64,000 bases of DNA from Stratiolaelaps scimitus (Eukaryota; Arthropoda; Arachnida; Mesostigmata; Laelapidae), in contig JABWDB010000004.1 in NCBI GenBank assembly GCA_019614645.1, positions 17,050,001 to 17,114,000 of the forward strand, in the 5' to 3' direction. This document shows, piece by piece, positions 22,601-35,319 of the stretch. The number at the start of each line of letters is the position of its first letter. The first letter of the stretch is position 1. The position numbers and the translations under genes are program-made. The notes beneath the pieces were generated by a model. It did not search any database and was not told where the DNA came from. It saw only the letters and a list, made by a program, of their open reading frames with translations.

Positions 22601-23398
22601 GAGCTTAGTATATATATATATATATAGATGGATGTGTGTGTATACAACTGAAATTTGTATTGCTCGTAGAATGGTAACGCGCACGCAGACGTGGTATAAT
22701 GCGCATAACCTTAATGTCAATACAGAGTCTGGCTGTATCGGCAACAGGCGTACAAACATACAACTGCCGATTTCTATCTTCTCTGAACGCAGCTTAACCA
22801 ACAGATGACCTCTTGTTCTCATCGTTACAATTGTTTTTGCTCTTTTTTTTCTATTAGCTGATTGGCCAGCTGACTTTCCATGGCACAACTCGGCACCGCC
22901 GTGTGGCAGCTCGAACAGTTGTGCTATCGCGATACGATAGTAGTCTGCTCTCAGCCGATCCGAAGCATATCTCACCCGATCAGTAAACCTTACTAGAGAT
23001 CAGTGTTTTTGTGGTTAATATCTTCCTGGACATTGGTCATGATCGATCTATCCCATAAGAGATGGCGCCACTGTGACGCGCAGCTAACGGCTCTACAACG
23101 ATATTTTAGCTTGGGTACTTCGGACCTTCAGCTTTTAGATGCTGGCCATTACCTTAATCGTATCCAGAGGGTGTCCGGTGGCTATAAGGCACATACCGGC
23201 AAACCCTCCAGCCACAAACATTCGTCCATAGTAGCTTAATGAATTTCTCTCGACGATCGGCACTTCTGGTGGGTGGCTTAGTGACACACTTCGAGCAGGT
23301 ACAGTTAGCCCATTTTTTACACTCGGTGTTCTTATCGGGTGCTTTCTGCCACAATCACAAGCTGACCGTACGTTTTTGGTTATATCTGGCCCATCCAT
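19498..23398 (-). CDS. Mitochondrial carnitine/acylcarnitine carrier (SLC25A20/CACT type), four exons
   Basis: This inner-membrane carrier exchanges acylcarnitines for carnitine during fatty-acid oxidation. The gene joins exons 23398-23153, 22336-22139, 20637-20228 and 19660-19498. All junctions are GT-AG and in phase, giving 338 residues against about 300 for the family. The three carrier signatures Px[DE]xx[KR] are present: PLDTIK 77-82, PSDRVK 176-181 and PVDMIK 270-275. CACT-specific features include DRVKCLLQIQ and the C-terminal MRAFPANAACLLGYE. The chosen Met (23398) is the first good ATG in exon 1. It gives an N-terminal extension of about 45 residues that is low in family similarity; another start or an upstream exon is possible. 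In helix 4 the Arg-Asp pair of the human protein (from memory) reads Ile-Glu (I224-E225). The Drosophila counterpart is colt. Confidence 0.88.
20228..20637 (-). CDS. Carnitine/acylcarnitine carrier, exon 3 (136 codons plus 2 nt)
   Basis: The acceptor is CACCCAG|GTC and the donor AAGAA|GTACGT, leaving two bases. The exon holds all of repeat 2 and the first half of repeat 3 (PVDMIKSRLMT). It is preceded by a 1,498-bp intron. Confidence 0.88.
22139..22336 (-). CDS. Carnitine/acylcarnitine carrier, exon 2 (66 codons)
   Basis: The acceptor is AATCAG|GTCCGG and the donor CAACAG|GTATTC, both phase 0. The exon encodes VRMQTMPKPNPGES, then YSGAWDC and LYRGMTAP, ending GKRLQQ. This lines up with the second half of the first carrier repeat in CACT proteins. 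Confidence 0.88.
23153..23398 (-). CDS. Carnitine/acylcarnitine carrier, exon 1 (82 codons)
   Basis: The exon encodes the N-terminal extension and helix 1, ending GHPLDTIK. The donor is AAG|GTAATG at 23152-23151, phase 0. The frame is open upstream to 23428 and beyond the chosen Met without another ATG. Confidence 0.8.
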
Positions 23399-23428
23399 CG
23401 GTGTGAGCAATTTTGCCACTTTTTTCAC

Positions 23429-26400
23429 AGTTTGAATTTGCCTTTAGCGCTCATTGGTGCTGCGTTGTCTCTTAGAAAGAAGGCGGCTACAGGATGTGCT
23501 CAATGAATGGGAGTCTGCCTAAGCGTATCCCTACCGCCTTCGAGTGTAGGACAAAAACCCCATCAGGATCAACACGGCCTGTCGAAGCAACGTAGGCCGC
23601 ACGTCGAAATTGGCCATGCTGCCATCTTCGCTGAAGAACTGCTAACGCTGAAGGGCCTGCTTGCGATCATCTCATATAGTCATGTGACATTGCGTGCGCT
23701 TAAGCCCCGGATTATCCATAGGAGTCGTAATCAGATTTTACACGATCTGTCCGATGTTGGATTACCTAATCATCTTCCGATGCATCAGCTTTAATCCTTT
23801 GTACCGCCTTTCGTCATATATAATATATATATATTCGATCATCACTGTTCGTAAGGGCTTGTAGCGCCTCAGAGGATGTTACTCTTTTGATTTCTGTTGT
23901 ATACATGTCCGAGCACATTTTTGAACTACTTCGATCAAACCGCCGCCGTCGCTATTGTAAGCTGTTATTATCACTAAAGTTATAAACATTAGCCTAATAT
24001 TAACTCCTAAACGTAGAAAGTGGGTCGCCGTTCATTTTTTTCCTCTTGTTGTATGTCTAACGTGTGGTGACGAGTGCTCAATAGCCCGAATAGGACAGTT
24101 CTTTTTCGCCACGATGGATGAGAAAAGAGCACATCTCGGGTCTCCCGCCGGTGTGGCCCTACGATGTCCATGCGTAGTCTGCCACTGCGCTCAGTGGGGC
24201 CTTGAAAGGAAGTCCATCCACCAGCTAGACGAATAGATCATTCGCATAAGTTGACCACCACTGCAGCAGCGTTGACTGGTCAACCCCTATCTCTTCAGCG
24301 GAGAGCTGTTAGCGTCTTGACTTGCACACAACGGGCTGGCCCGATGTGTTCGAGCTGAGAGCTCTTCCTATCAGACCGAACCTGCTGCTGCCAGCTGAGG
24401 CCGACCGTCAACTAAGTTTGCATAAACTGGGTCAAACTGAACGAACGGCAGAAAAGTGACCAGTATAATATGAAATCATAAATAGTGATAATAATAATAA
24501 TAATAGTGTATAGCCGCTGAAGGTAGGGGACAGAGAAAAGGGGTCGAAACCATGAATACCAACTGTCAGTAAGAAAAAGAATAGAGAGAAACTGGAAGTT
24601 TAATATGCTTAATATTGAGGGGGAGACATGTGGTGTGTAAGTGGAGCAAGCGTCTCATGATTTCGCCAACTAGATCTCTTCTCGTGTACTCTCGTCCTGA
24701 ATATGCTTAAGCTCATTAGCTTGTGATGAAATTCACTATTCTACTGTAATTGTATCAACCGTTTTATAAATTACCGCCCAATTACTAATTAGTAATTGAG
24801 TGATGTGTGACGATATCAGGGATTGTCGAGACTACCCCCAAAAAATCCACCTCGTTTCACTGGGAATACTAAACCCCTGATGTCTGGATTTTCTGTCGAT
24901 TACCGACGCTCTTATTGTTCTCTCTCCGCGCCCCTTCAATCTGGAAAATTAGCACAACAGCCTTGTCAAATAGAACACTTCCTGGCGAGCGGGAAAACGG
25001 CCACACTTTAGTTCACATTGATGTACACGTCCCCATTCTGTTGGCCATCAGCCGTACCAATGCAGGACTGTCCTCAGAGGCCTACATTGCACTTCATCTG
25101 AAGCCGTGCTCCTTCATCGATTAAATGACGAACCCACTTGAAATCTGCTTCGCTGTGTTTGCAATCTGTGCGGCCATTTGGTAAACGGATGTCCCCCAAG
25201 CACAGTGGGGCAGCGGTATTAGCAGCAGCATCAATACGGACGGCTGAACCGTTGATCGATTCCAGTTAAGCCTGGGCCGCTAGCTAATTAGTACGTTGTC
25301 AAGTGGTGTATCCCAGTGTACACGTGTGCGCGCCTGCGCCTTCGTTACGGAGGGTGAGTATAGGCTAACTGTCGTTGTTTTCACCGGCACAGCCTGCTCC
25401 AAGGGGTATTTGTGTGTCCGCAGTATCTGGGTCACAAGGAAGCCCTGCTTCTTGTTAGGTGCACGCCTCCGGTGTCTCTGCTGTGCTAAATGGACGACAT
25501 CCTATCTTGTGTCGCCCGTATGCGAGACGGCTTTCGCACATCGCACGGCGTCGTCCGCGCATGGCGACGGCCTCTCGAAACGTTTGAGCCTCTCGTTGCT
25601 CCACCTAGCAACGTCCCTCATATAGCTGCCACATCCCAAGCCCGCCTCGGTCGGCCGGCCTTCTGGCCGGAACGCGCTGGCGATTGTTTTTTCTTTGGGT
25701 CAGCTCGTTTCGCTCAAGGCCTCTCTGCCAGAAAGGGTTTCGCCGTTTAGACACAATGAGGTTAGTCAGCGCAGCACATCTTATTATGCTCATTGCCAAC
25801 ATAGGTAACAAACACACTGGGTATCTGGACAAGAATCATCACTAGGTAATCAAAGCGATGTGAATACTGGGCGTGATATGAGATATCATGTATGTGTAGA
25901 CCCACAAAATCCTGACGGAGCGTAGTTTCGTAGCGCCAAGGATTAAATTACGGAATTTCGATCATTGTGGATGAATACAAATTTACACGATAAGTGCTGT
26001 CAGTGGCTCAAGGTCAATAATAGAGACAATAACTCGAAAGTAGAACTACGTCTTGCAATCTGGCATCTATACAGCGCTTTGTTCATGCGATGTCAGCAGA
26101 AAACAATGAACGATATTTCGAGCATGCTTTTGCATTTTTGACAACTGATTCATCTTTTTATTAGCTTAATCATCACCATGATCTAAATGACTATTGAAAT
26201 GATTTGACTACTGAAATGACCTCCTAAATTAGATAATGATATGCTCCGACCCACGAGAGCATTCACATGGTCACTCATGGAATGACTAGTGCCGCGATAT
26301 CGTACGAGGCAGTCCAATGTTTAAGGGCGGTTAATGTCAGGATATTGACATCGTTGCAAACGTCGACGCAGAAAGACCACTTTTATGCCGCGGCAATAAT

Positions 26401-28298
26401 GGCCACAAATCGAGGTTAATGAGCAGCCAAGAAAACACGTAATGGTTCATTACTTCCGCCAAATTTAGCCGTCTGACTGATATTTCATATTGAAAATTCA
26501 GTATTAAGAAGTTCGTGGCTGACCAGACATCTGCTATTGCAGACTAAATTGTTCGCTCAGGCTGTTGCTCTGGAATATAATATACTTGATTGCTGTTATG
26601 AAAAGGAGGCAAATTGGACAAAAACGGATGTTTTGCTTCAGCAATATTTACTAAGTCGGCGGCTGGGGTGCCTCCGCTGGAATATCATTAATTATCCTGG
26701 CCGTTCCGCAAGCTACCTCGCAAATCGGTTTAGTGCAATGAGGGCAATCGAAACAATTCCAAGGGTGGTTTGTCGAAGAACTCGATATTCGCCATAGACT
26801 AGATAGCAAAGGGTTAAGAGCAACAGCCACTTTAGGAACATGGGAAACAAACGAGCTAGCATCACTTAAATATGGGCATTACAAATGATTTTGTGGTCTC
26901 CCAAAAATCTAAACATCCTTGCGTCGACAGGCGTCGTCAACAAGATGCGATAGTTGCCTACAATAGCTAGCTAGAGTGGGCCCACTAGCGGATGTGTGAC
27001 ACAGTGCGACTTCTCGAAATGAAAGGATCAGACCGCAGAAAGTCGAAAGTTGACCCTCCCCGCGCAGCAGTCTAGCCTAACTACAATAGTTCCTGTGTGC
27101 TTACTAATCAAATTGCTATAGGCACTATTATGCGAAAAGGATCACTGGCCATAGCGGCGGCTTGGCATGACGATCAAGTGACTTGCGACACGTGTGAACC
27201 TAACCTAGTTAGTTCGTCTCGCGTACGATATCGACGGATGAAAAAACACGACCCATTTAGCCGCGACGAACACCGCGACACAGCCATAGCCTTCCGTGCT
27301 ATTGTGTAGTGCAAGAACCAGCCGATGCATGCATCCGGTACGTGTGTCAGTGCGTGTGTGCATATAATTTGCGGAGTGTCTGTAGTAAAGATGTTTCGTA
27401 CGAACAATAAGCAAGATAGCCGGATGAATGCTACCTCTAACTAGAGAACGATAGAGAGAGAGAGAGAAAGATGAGAGAGTACGCCACCGTTCGAGCGGGA
27501 AGTGTTGAACGTTCTATATATGATAGATACGCTCATGCTCCGCTAGTTGAGTCGCGATGTATTCTACAAACGCGCACGAGAGATAAGATGGCTGCTGCTG
27601 CTGCTGGGGTCGACCCGGTTTCCAAGCTACGCAGTCGCTGGGGGCGGCGGTGGATTTTTTTGGGTCACTGTGGTAATTCGTCTTATTTATTTATTTCTGT
27701 GTAGGATGCCGTTCGTCTCATCTGTCTCCCCAGGGGTTTGGGTGGGTGTTGTCCAGCCATCACTCGTGAGCTGCCAATGATGTCGGCCATACCAAGGATC
27801 GCGTAATTTGATTTGTCGCTCGCTCTCTCTCTCTCTATCTCTCTCTTCCTGTCCTTCGTGCATACAATAGCGGGTTTGTGCCACGGCCATAGCGCGACGG
27901 ACAGCGGAGAGCTGTGGAACAGGGCAAGTTTAGGGTGAGGACCCTACGCTAAACAATCAAGACGCTCGAGTGAGTCCGTGTGTTTCTCTGTGTGTCCATG
28001 TGCGTGACCTCATTTCGATGGAAGTCGCCAATGAGCCCAACACAAATGCATTGCTGATCAATAGTTTAGATGAATGTCGCGTTGATCGCGGTCTCTGGAG
28101 TAAACCTGGATGGCTGCTCAGATGCTAGGCAGACGTCGATGCCTCCCGTTCCATGTCTGTATGGGCACTCGTTGAAAGGCACTGTGTAACTTGTATACGT
28201 GATCGGTGAGGAGCGGAGCGTCGCCGGCGACAGCTGCGGCGGCAGCAATAATATAACAGCAGCGTAACGTCAAATGTATCAATAGTATAATATTTATG

Positions 28299-28343
<45 letters not shown>

Positions 28344-30728
28344 GGATTGTATTGTATAATACGTATCAACAAACATAGGTGGTAACGATTGCTCCAGAAC
28401 TTGATTTAGGTGGGCGCACAACGTGGATACAGCAGCCCGCCTCGTTGATTTGTATCACGTTCACTCGGTTATTGTAACAATGGCATACGAATATTTTCTA
28501 AGAAATGGGCAAAGGAAGATTGCAAAAATAGCACCCAATACAAATTGGTAATGATATGGTGTATATTCAATTCAATTTAAATTATGGTTCGTCACCAGTA
28601 GTATCCCACGATTTTATACTGAAGGTCTACTTGACTTTTGTAGTTGTAAACTGAAAGAAAATTCTACTAATGGTAATAATATTGTGTATACCATCCCACG
28701 GTTTTATAATAAAAGTGTGCTTGAGCTGGCCTCATTCGTAACAGTCACACATGGATGGTTGTGCTTGGCTTCATATCGTTAAACTACAATTAGGATAATT
28801 ACAGTAGAAATCAGTTGATCAGAAACCGACGAACTCCCAAAAGGCAGATATAAATTCCCGATAGATAGAGAGCTCCTTTCTGTTTTTCTGAGCACGCGCG
28901 TCACTTACCAATGCCTAATGTTTTGCTAATAGTTGCCCCTGTGTGGCCCTGCCACCGCACAGCGTCGCGGTGACATCATAAGTCAGTCTCAGTATAATAT
29001 ATTGCATATCAGAGCAACGTTACGAAATAAAAATGATAGAAAATCGATTTCGAGAAAATTCATCCAACTATTTGTATTGCAAATCCCGTTCACAAAAGCC
29101 GGAAATGCAACTTAGATAAAAACAAAGCAAGCGTGGCATTTTTTAGATCAACTAGATGCAATGAGTAGAAGGCAACTAGCGTGACTGACAACTAAAGGCA
29201 ACACCCCGGCAGCGGATTGCCAATTGGGTTAAGAGGTCGAGCTTGAGCGGGTCAATAAAATGGCTATAAAATCACTTGAACACGAACGACAATACACTGC
29301 CACGTCCCAGGGTGATCGGCAGATCGGGGCCAAACAGACTGCAGCGCTGATATTGCTGACGGAAGGAAGGACTCGTAAAGCAACGAAATATTGAGCTACA
29401 GCACGACGTGGTGTAACAATGCAAACTCGTGTGCCTAAAGTTTGTAATCAGCGAGTTGGCAATCGTGGACATTTTACGAAAACAAAAAATATGATATTGA
29501 AACGAATTGAATTCTAAAGCGCTCCTGGAAGTGCTCATCTTGCAAATTTCGCCGAGACCTTGTTGCATTATATTCGATCATATATTTCTGTCTTCGTGTT
29601 CGTGAGGACAAACATCAACTCAGTTTTGTGAAATAGGTATTGTCAATTTATTTTGGGCAGATTAGCTTTTCTGCGTCCTTAGCAATTTATGCTGTTATCT
29701 CGACCGCTTTAAATCCTCTTCGCACCCAGGTTGTAGACGCTGTGAGGGGTTACATAAGACAAAATATGAATATGAACAATATGGAGTTTTGGAGACCAAC
29801 ATGCGTGTAATCACTACTCGAAAGAAGATCTGAATGCTCCTCAAGAATTTTATAACAATAATATAAAACAGTGACTACGTAAATACAACGTAGTCGTTGC
29901 GTTTCTACGTCGACGATATGTGCGCATGTAGAAATTGCAATTCTGTTCATTATACAATAACTCTATATACCTAATAATACAAGAGCTGGCAATCGCAATT
30001 GAAAATAGCACATTTGTGATGAGACGATTTATCATAAGCATCCTTGAGCATCGGCTACGCCACAAGCCCAAACAGTGCTCTCTCCGTGTGGCTTGATTTG
30101 ACTTCGCTTCGCCGAAATTCCCGGTAACACATCACGCTGAGAGAGAGGTTGCATGTATCTCAGTGTGATCCGCAACAATACTCTAAAGTAGCTGCTCCCA
30201 TACATTATCGCGCAGCCTCCTCCCCCATTCACAGAGCACTTTTATATTGACAGTTCGTCGAACTCCATCCACAGTGAACCGCGCATAGTTCGGGTCGCAT
30301 CGAACGGATCTATATATCAGCGGTACCTGCATTCATGTGAAGAACAACATTACCTCCTCTCTCCCTCTAAAGAAATTCCCACAGCTCGAATAAGTAAGAT
30401 GCACCTTGGCTGAATGACCAAGTTTTGGGTCGCCTCAAAAGCATTAATAAGGCTTGTCTCTTTCTCCGTCTCTCTCTCTCTCTCCATTCGCTTCGTTCGG
30501 TACGGATAATATTTTGAGGCATTTCTTAGCTTTTTTAAAAACTGGAAGTTTTCATCGTCGTGCATTCATTGTTGATGGCCGAGTCGAATATTTGTGATTT
30601 CATGACTTCTAGGGGCGCGCTTGCTTTTGATTTGTGCACAGCCTTATCCAGCCTTTTGCGTCCAAAGCATACCGTCGGTTTGTCCTATATGAATAGTGTG
30701 AAATCGATTTTATCAGAGTAAATTTAGA
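23429..30728. other. Intergenic, no gene recognised
   Basis: Contains GA/CT runs near 27448-27466 and 27820-27846, a GC-richer patch at 25.3-25.75 kb and a degenerate duplication at 28546-28726. No supported exon. Confidence 0.3.
28303..28339. repeat. (TA)n microsatellite
   Basis: About 18 uninterrupted TA units in intergenic DNA. Confidence 0.9.
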
Positions 30729-30860
30729 TGAGTGCCACGGTGACGGGGCGGTTAGGGCGCCAAGCTCACAACATTTCGGGTTCGATTCCCAGCTGCAGCA
30801 TGCATTATCACTTGAAAGGATGCGACGCTTGTGAAGTAATCAAGTACAAGAAATTCTAGA
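30729..30860 (+). repeat. tRNA-derived SINE-like segment
   Basis: An A-box-like CGGTTAGGGCGCC (about 30749) and a clear B box GGGTTCGATTCCC (30778-30790) are present, followed by unrelated sequence. There is no closing acceptor stem, so this is a SINE head and not a functional tRNA. Confidence 0.55.
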
Positions 30861-31845
30861 TATTCCGAGACGCTCGGCATGCTTTGTCGACACGAGATGT
30901 ATAACGAATTCGACATGCCAGTATAGAACGCTGCAACAAATCCACTATTGTATGATACTACCCAATTCGTTACACATAATGTATTGTAATTCTGTGATTT
31001 TTCCTTTTTTTAAATGAAGTTGGGGGCAAAATCCGTTATGGACACCTGGTCTCACATCTGAGGTGTTCGCCTAGGTAGTGTCAGACTCGCACCGACTAAG
31101 ACCCCGAACCGATTGCTAACTTGGGCCACTGTCAGGAACTGTGCAGGAAGAATACTTCTGAGAGCAGCTTGCAGGGACCGGCAGGCAGATCTAGGCCACC
31201 CTATCCCTCGGTCCGTCCTCTATTACTCGTCCGAAGGCCTGCACCCCCTGATCAGCTGGAGCTGGCGGGTGCTCTTCGTCTTGCTGCGCTGACCTGGCTC
31301 TTTCCAATTTGGGCTTCGGTTGAAGGATCCTTTCGGCAAGCATCTTGCCCTTCTCCCAGGCGCCCAGCAGGTCCCCATCCCGTGATTTTTCCATATGGTC
31401 CATCTACTAGACAGTAACTGGCTAGTGACCACCTTATTTTCTCGGCGGCCCATGCGAGCAAACACCAATTGACAACGAGATCACTTGTTCGTTCATACAC
31501 ATTGCGCAGCAGCTAGACGTCGGACGGACATTCCCTAAACGTTTTGGTTTATACGCCCACGTGTAGCGGGATTGAATGTACCGCACGTTTTAGTCTTCCA
31601 GCCATGGTCGGAAGGTCCGAGCTGCACTTGCGTTGATTCCACTCTTCTCCTGAAATTTCCTGAACGCACTTTGTTGCTCAAGCTTACCAATCGATTTCAC
31701 TGTGCCTCTACCCAAACGGTTTATTTAAGAGATGTTTTTTTATTTTTATACATGAATGTGACCTTTTAGGGTAGAATAATTTTCAACAAGCCTACCTATA
31801 ATACAAAACAAATAAGATTATTCTACAGTTTTCGGGATTTTGCGC

Positions 31846-31886
31846 ATATATATATATATATATATATGTATATGTATATATATATA
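31846..31886. repeat. (TA)n / TATG microsatellite
   Basis: A TA tract broken by two GTATAT units. Confidence 0.85.
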
Positions 31887-32299
31887 CGTAACGCGAACGC
31901 AACTCGCCTTGTAGGATATGATAAGCCTTGGCCCAGAATAAAGAGGAGAAATAATATTTGCCTGCTGATTCCCGTTTTATGTTATCCCCAACATACGTAT
32001 GCATTTATTTTACAACCAATCGTAACATATATTCTACTAATTAGCACACAATCATCGACTTTAGATTCTACATCTCCGCACTGTGAATCATCGGTGCATC
32101 GTCATTGCTATACATGGACACACGTGTTCAATAACAGGGTATGCCTCTGTTTCGACCAATATCGATTTTTAAGTTCGTTCCTCGCCCAGCTCCTTCCTTT
32201 CAGCCGGTGCCTTCAAAGGGTTGGATCATGCACTTTAATAGGGCTCTGTATACTTTCAGGGTGAGTGCAGGCAGTGGGCCATTCGGGTACATCACATAG

Positions 32300-33100
32300 C
32301 GCGCACCGTCGACCGCGAACAGAACTCGGAAAGCGTCGCGCTCCTGCTGCTGCTGCTACGAACAAACTAGAGGGTTAGAAAGCACGGTAGCGAGCATAAA
32401 CCGATGACCTATATCGGAGAGATGGTCGAGCCGGCGAAAGATGGCAGGAAAATATGTTCCCTACTCCGTACTCTTTCACTCGGCTATAGACAAACTCGGA
32501 CGCCCAGACTAGCCCAGCCATGTCGACGGGCGCACTTGGCCGACACGCGGCCTTCTCTTACGAATCATCGCAGAGAAGATGGTGGGTGTCTGTGGCGTTG
32601 TGACGAAGGGCGACGCAGCAGTTCTCCACCGGGTGCCCACCGTGTCCCCACCCGCTGTGTCGCTTTCTTCACAGGCGATGCGAGACGATGACACGAGTGG
32701 CACTGGTAGGCACTGCCTGCAGCGTACGGCCTACCCGAGCGTTTCGCCTGCTCCCGTCGTTGTTATTGTTGCTCTTTCCGTCGTTGTTGTAGCTACCAGC
32801 GGCGGGATATGAGAGGAATAAGAGGAAGGGATAGAGACCTGACGGCGACACTATTACATATGCAATGAGATTAGCCATATGGAATACAGGAGGGTGAATG
32901 CGTGGCCACCGCGGCCGAGCGAGACAACGAGAGTAAGGATAGCAAAACACATAGTAAAGCAACGTATGCTCGCGAGCTGCTGGAACGATCACGGTCGACC
33001 AGCTGAGCAACAGGATATAGGCCACCTGCCTGGACGAATCGCTGGTGAGGTGGCCGGTAGACGTGGGGCTGCATCCACGCGCACTCTCATAATGCATCAC
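32300..33100. other. GC-rich block, no gene recognised
   Basis: A CpG-richer stretch with overlapping ORFs on both strands (up to 143 codons) and no domain. It is similar in character to the block at 58.2-59.2 kb. Confidence 0.25.
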
Positions 33101-34839
33101 TATGGCGGAATTCTATTTGGGGATGAGATTATTACTGATCGTGTAACCAGTAGCGGGTGCACAGTTCGTGTCTTTGTGGTGCTCGCCTTGTGTGACAGAC
33201 GATTTTGAAGGTTAACCAAATTTCTTTTTTGTATGAAGGTAAAAACACTTACAGTAGCCACATCCAGCAATTGATGATATTGCCTGTACCGTGGGACTCT
33301 TTACATCACATCAAAATATGAATTCAGAGGTTTCTCGACTTGTCATAGCTGACGCAACCGTGACATGAAGATGGTGTCATAACTCTCTTTTTGCACGTCG
33401 ACTGTCGATACGTTTTCGCGAGATGGTGCTTTTGGTATTAACATGTAAGATATGTAAGCTTTGAATATTTTTGAGGCTACTACTCGTATGAATTATGCTA
33501 GCAAATTTTGTTGTAGAATGCCAGCCATCCTGAACTTTCAATATTATTAATAATAATAATCATAAGATATTGAAGTGAAAAGACAATGCCAGAATGAATA
33601 TAAGTGTGTCCATTTAAAAATATATTGGAACGTTTGAAAATTTCTGTCGGAGAGTTCCGGAAGATTGGGGTAACCCAGTATTTAATTTCTGTGCATCCGA
33701 GGCCGGATCAAACATGCCCTTATTGTTCTCTATAAGCTGTAGTAAATTGGCCACAATTCTAGGAATTACGAGATATTAATACAATGACGTTTTTCGTACG
33801 AAAAGCGGAATAATAGACGTCATAATAGACTTACGCTGAACCATAATAATAGAAGCAGTAATAGAATTCACAGCGCGTGTTGCATTTCCTCTCGCGCGAA
33901 ATAGTACAATATTACTATGACATATTAAATATAATTCAAGAAATATTCCAAGTGTTTTGTTTCTCGCTTGGAAAATAGTTGGCATTGGGTCATTCTGCCC
34001 GACAGTTGGCCGCACTCCATACATTGTTGCATTCTAATAATTATCGATAATAGATCACGTTCATACGGCGTCTACTCGCCTGGAGCTTGCTCGACAGCTG
34101 TCTTATCCTGCCTTGTATTTAGGCTCACGAACACGACCCCCGTAGCATTGCGGCGCTCACAAAGTAGGCCGCCCCCTAACGGCTTCGGGCGGCGTCGCTT
34201 CTACAGCGTGACAGGCCTCTCTATCTATCGCTTTCTTTTTCCTACCTCACGGCGAGCTCTCTACTGGTCTTCGTATGTTAGAGCCTAAGGACTTCAGCTG
34301 TTCTTCAACTTTCTTCCTCCCATTGTCGTCGCTTCCCGTGCTGCCTTCTGTTGAGGTCGGCCGATAGGTTGAGTTGGTGTGTCGCTTGACAAGAAAAGTT
34401 AGGCTTGACCTCAATTGCTTTCTATCACAACAATTCCCTGTGCCCTATCCGAAGGGCTATTTTTTTTCTCTCCCGTTTGCTAGTATCTTGTTCGGTGTCG
34501 CTTGTCAATCTCCCGCAGGCCACCAGTGCATACCCGCTAACCTGCTCACCTATTATCTATGAGTCAATTTTGTGTCGTCATCAACCGCAAGTTTCGTAAG
34601 CAACGGTGCATACATTAAGTGTACCCACTAGATATTCAGTAACATTCAAGTACCCACGGATAATGGAGCTAAAATTAAAGTTTTAGAGCTTGCTTCTCTC
34701 TTAGAGACACAAGACACCTAGGAGGGATAAGGCAGAGGCGGTTCTCACCCCCTTCCGTCATGAGAAAGAAGCGCCAGCATCCTATTGCTTAGGATTGCCA
34801 GCAGCGAGTTGGGAATGTAAATTTTATGTATGTTTAGAA

Positions 34840-34888
34840 TCTACAACCATACGTCTGTTTGCGTTGAAGACTGACGTATGGCTGTAGA
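34840..34888. other. Short hairpin (19-bp stem, 11-nt loop)
   Basis: TCTACAACCATACGTCTGT pairs with ACTGACGTATGGCTGTAGA with two mismatches, around the loop TTGCGTTGAAG. The stem is short for a miRNA precursor. It lies 99 bp from a second, longer hairpin. It could be ncRNA or a relic inverted repeat. Confidence 0.5.
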
Positions 34889-34987
34889 CTTGCTCACACG
34901 ATTTGGGCAATGTTCTTCACGCTGTGGATCTTCTTCCCGGCATTTTCTCGTAGAATTACCATACGGATAAGTATTAAATGCACATAA

Positions 34988-35045
34988 CTATAGCAAACTG
35001 ATTATTGTCAAGTCGAGAAACTTGACAATCATCAGTTTGCCATAG
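34988..35045. other. Hairpin (25-bp stem, 8-nt loop), miRNA-like
   Basis: The 5' arm begins CTATAGCAAACTGATT and ends ATTGTCAAG. The 3' arm begins CTTGACAATCATCAG and ends GCCATAG. There are two mismatches in 25 pairs and the loop is TCGAGAAA. A T-run (ccttttttta) follows on the plus strand within 15 bp. The arm length would suit a 22-nt small RNA, but the loop is small and I know no matching miRNA. Confidence 0.5.
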
Positions 35046-35319
35046 TCCGCCTTTTTTTATTAGTTATCACCTGTCTGGTACGTTTGTCTTTTAAAGGCTG
35101 CGTGTACAATAGCTCAGCGCCTGCATAAATCATGTTGCATGTGAATTTAAACTCAAATATAAAGTCACATGATATTGGTGTTAAAAATTTACTCAACTAT
35201 ACTACAAGCTGCTAAGTAGTCAACAATTGTATATATTCCGTTTTTTAGAACCTTTACCCGACCGCTTACAGCATCACTCCTCAATCAAATTTAGTAGAAG
35301 CCAGAGTAGAGGGCTTCTC

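Noticed and set aside
30729..30800. A tRNA gene
   Set aside because: The B box is good but acceptor and anticodon stems do not close; it is better read as SINE.
31191..31403. A charged 70-codon minus-strand ORF (MDHMEKSRDGDLL...)
   Set aside because: All three minus frames are open here because of base composition, and the ATG directly follows TAG; there is no family match.
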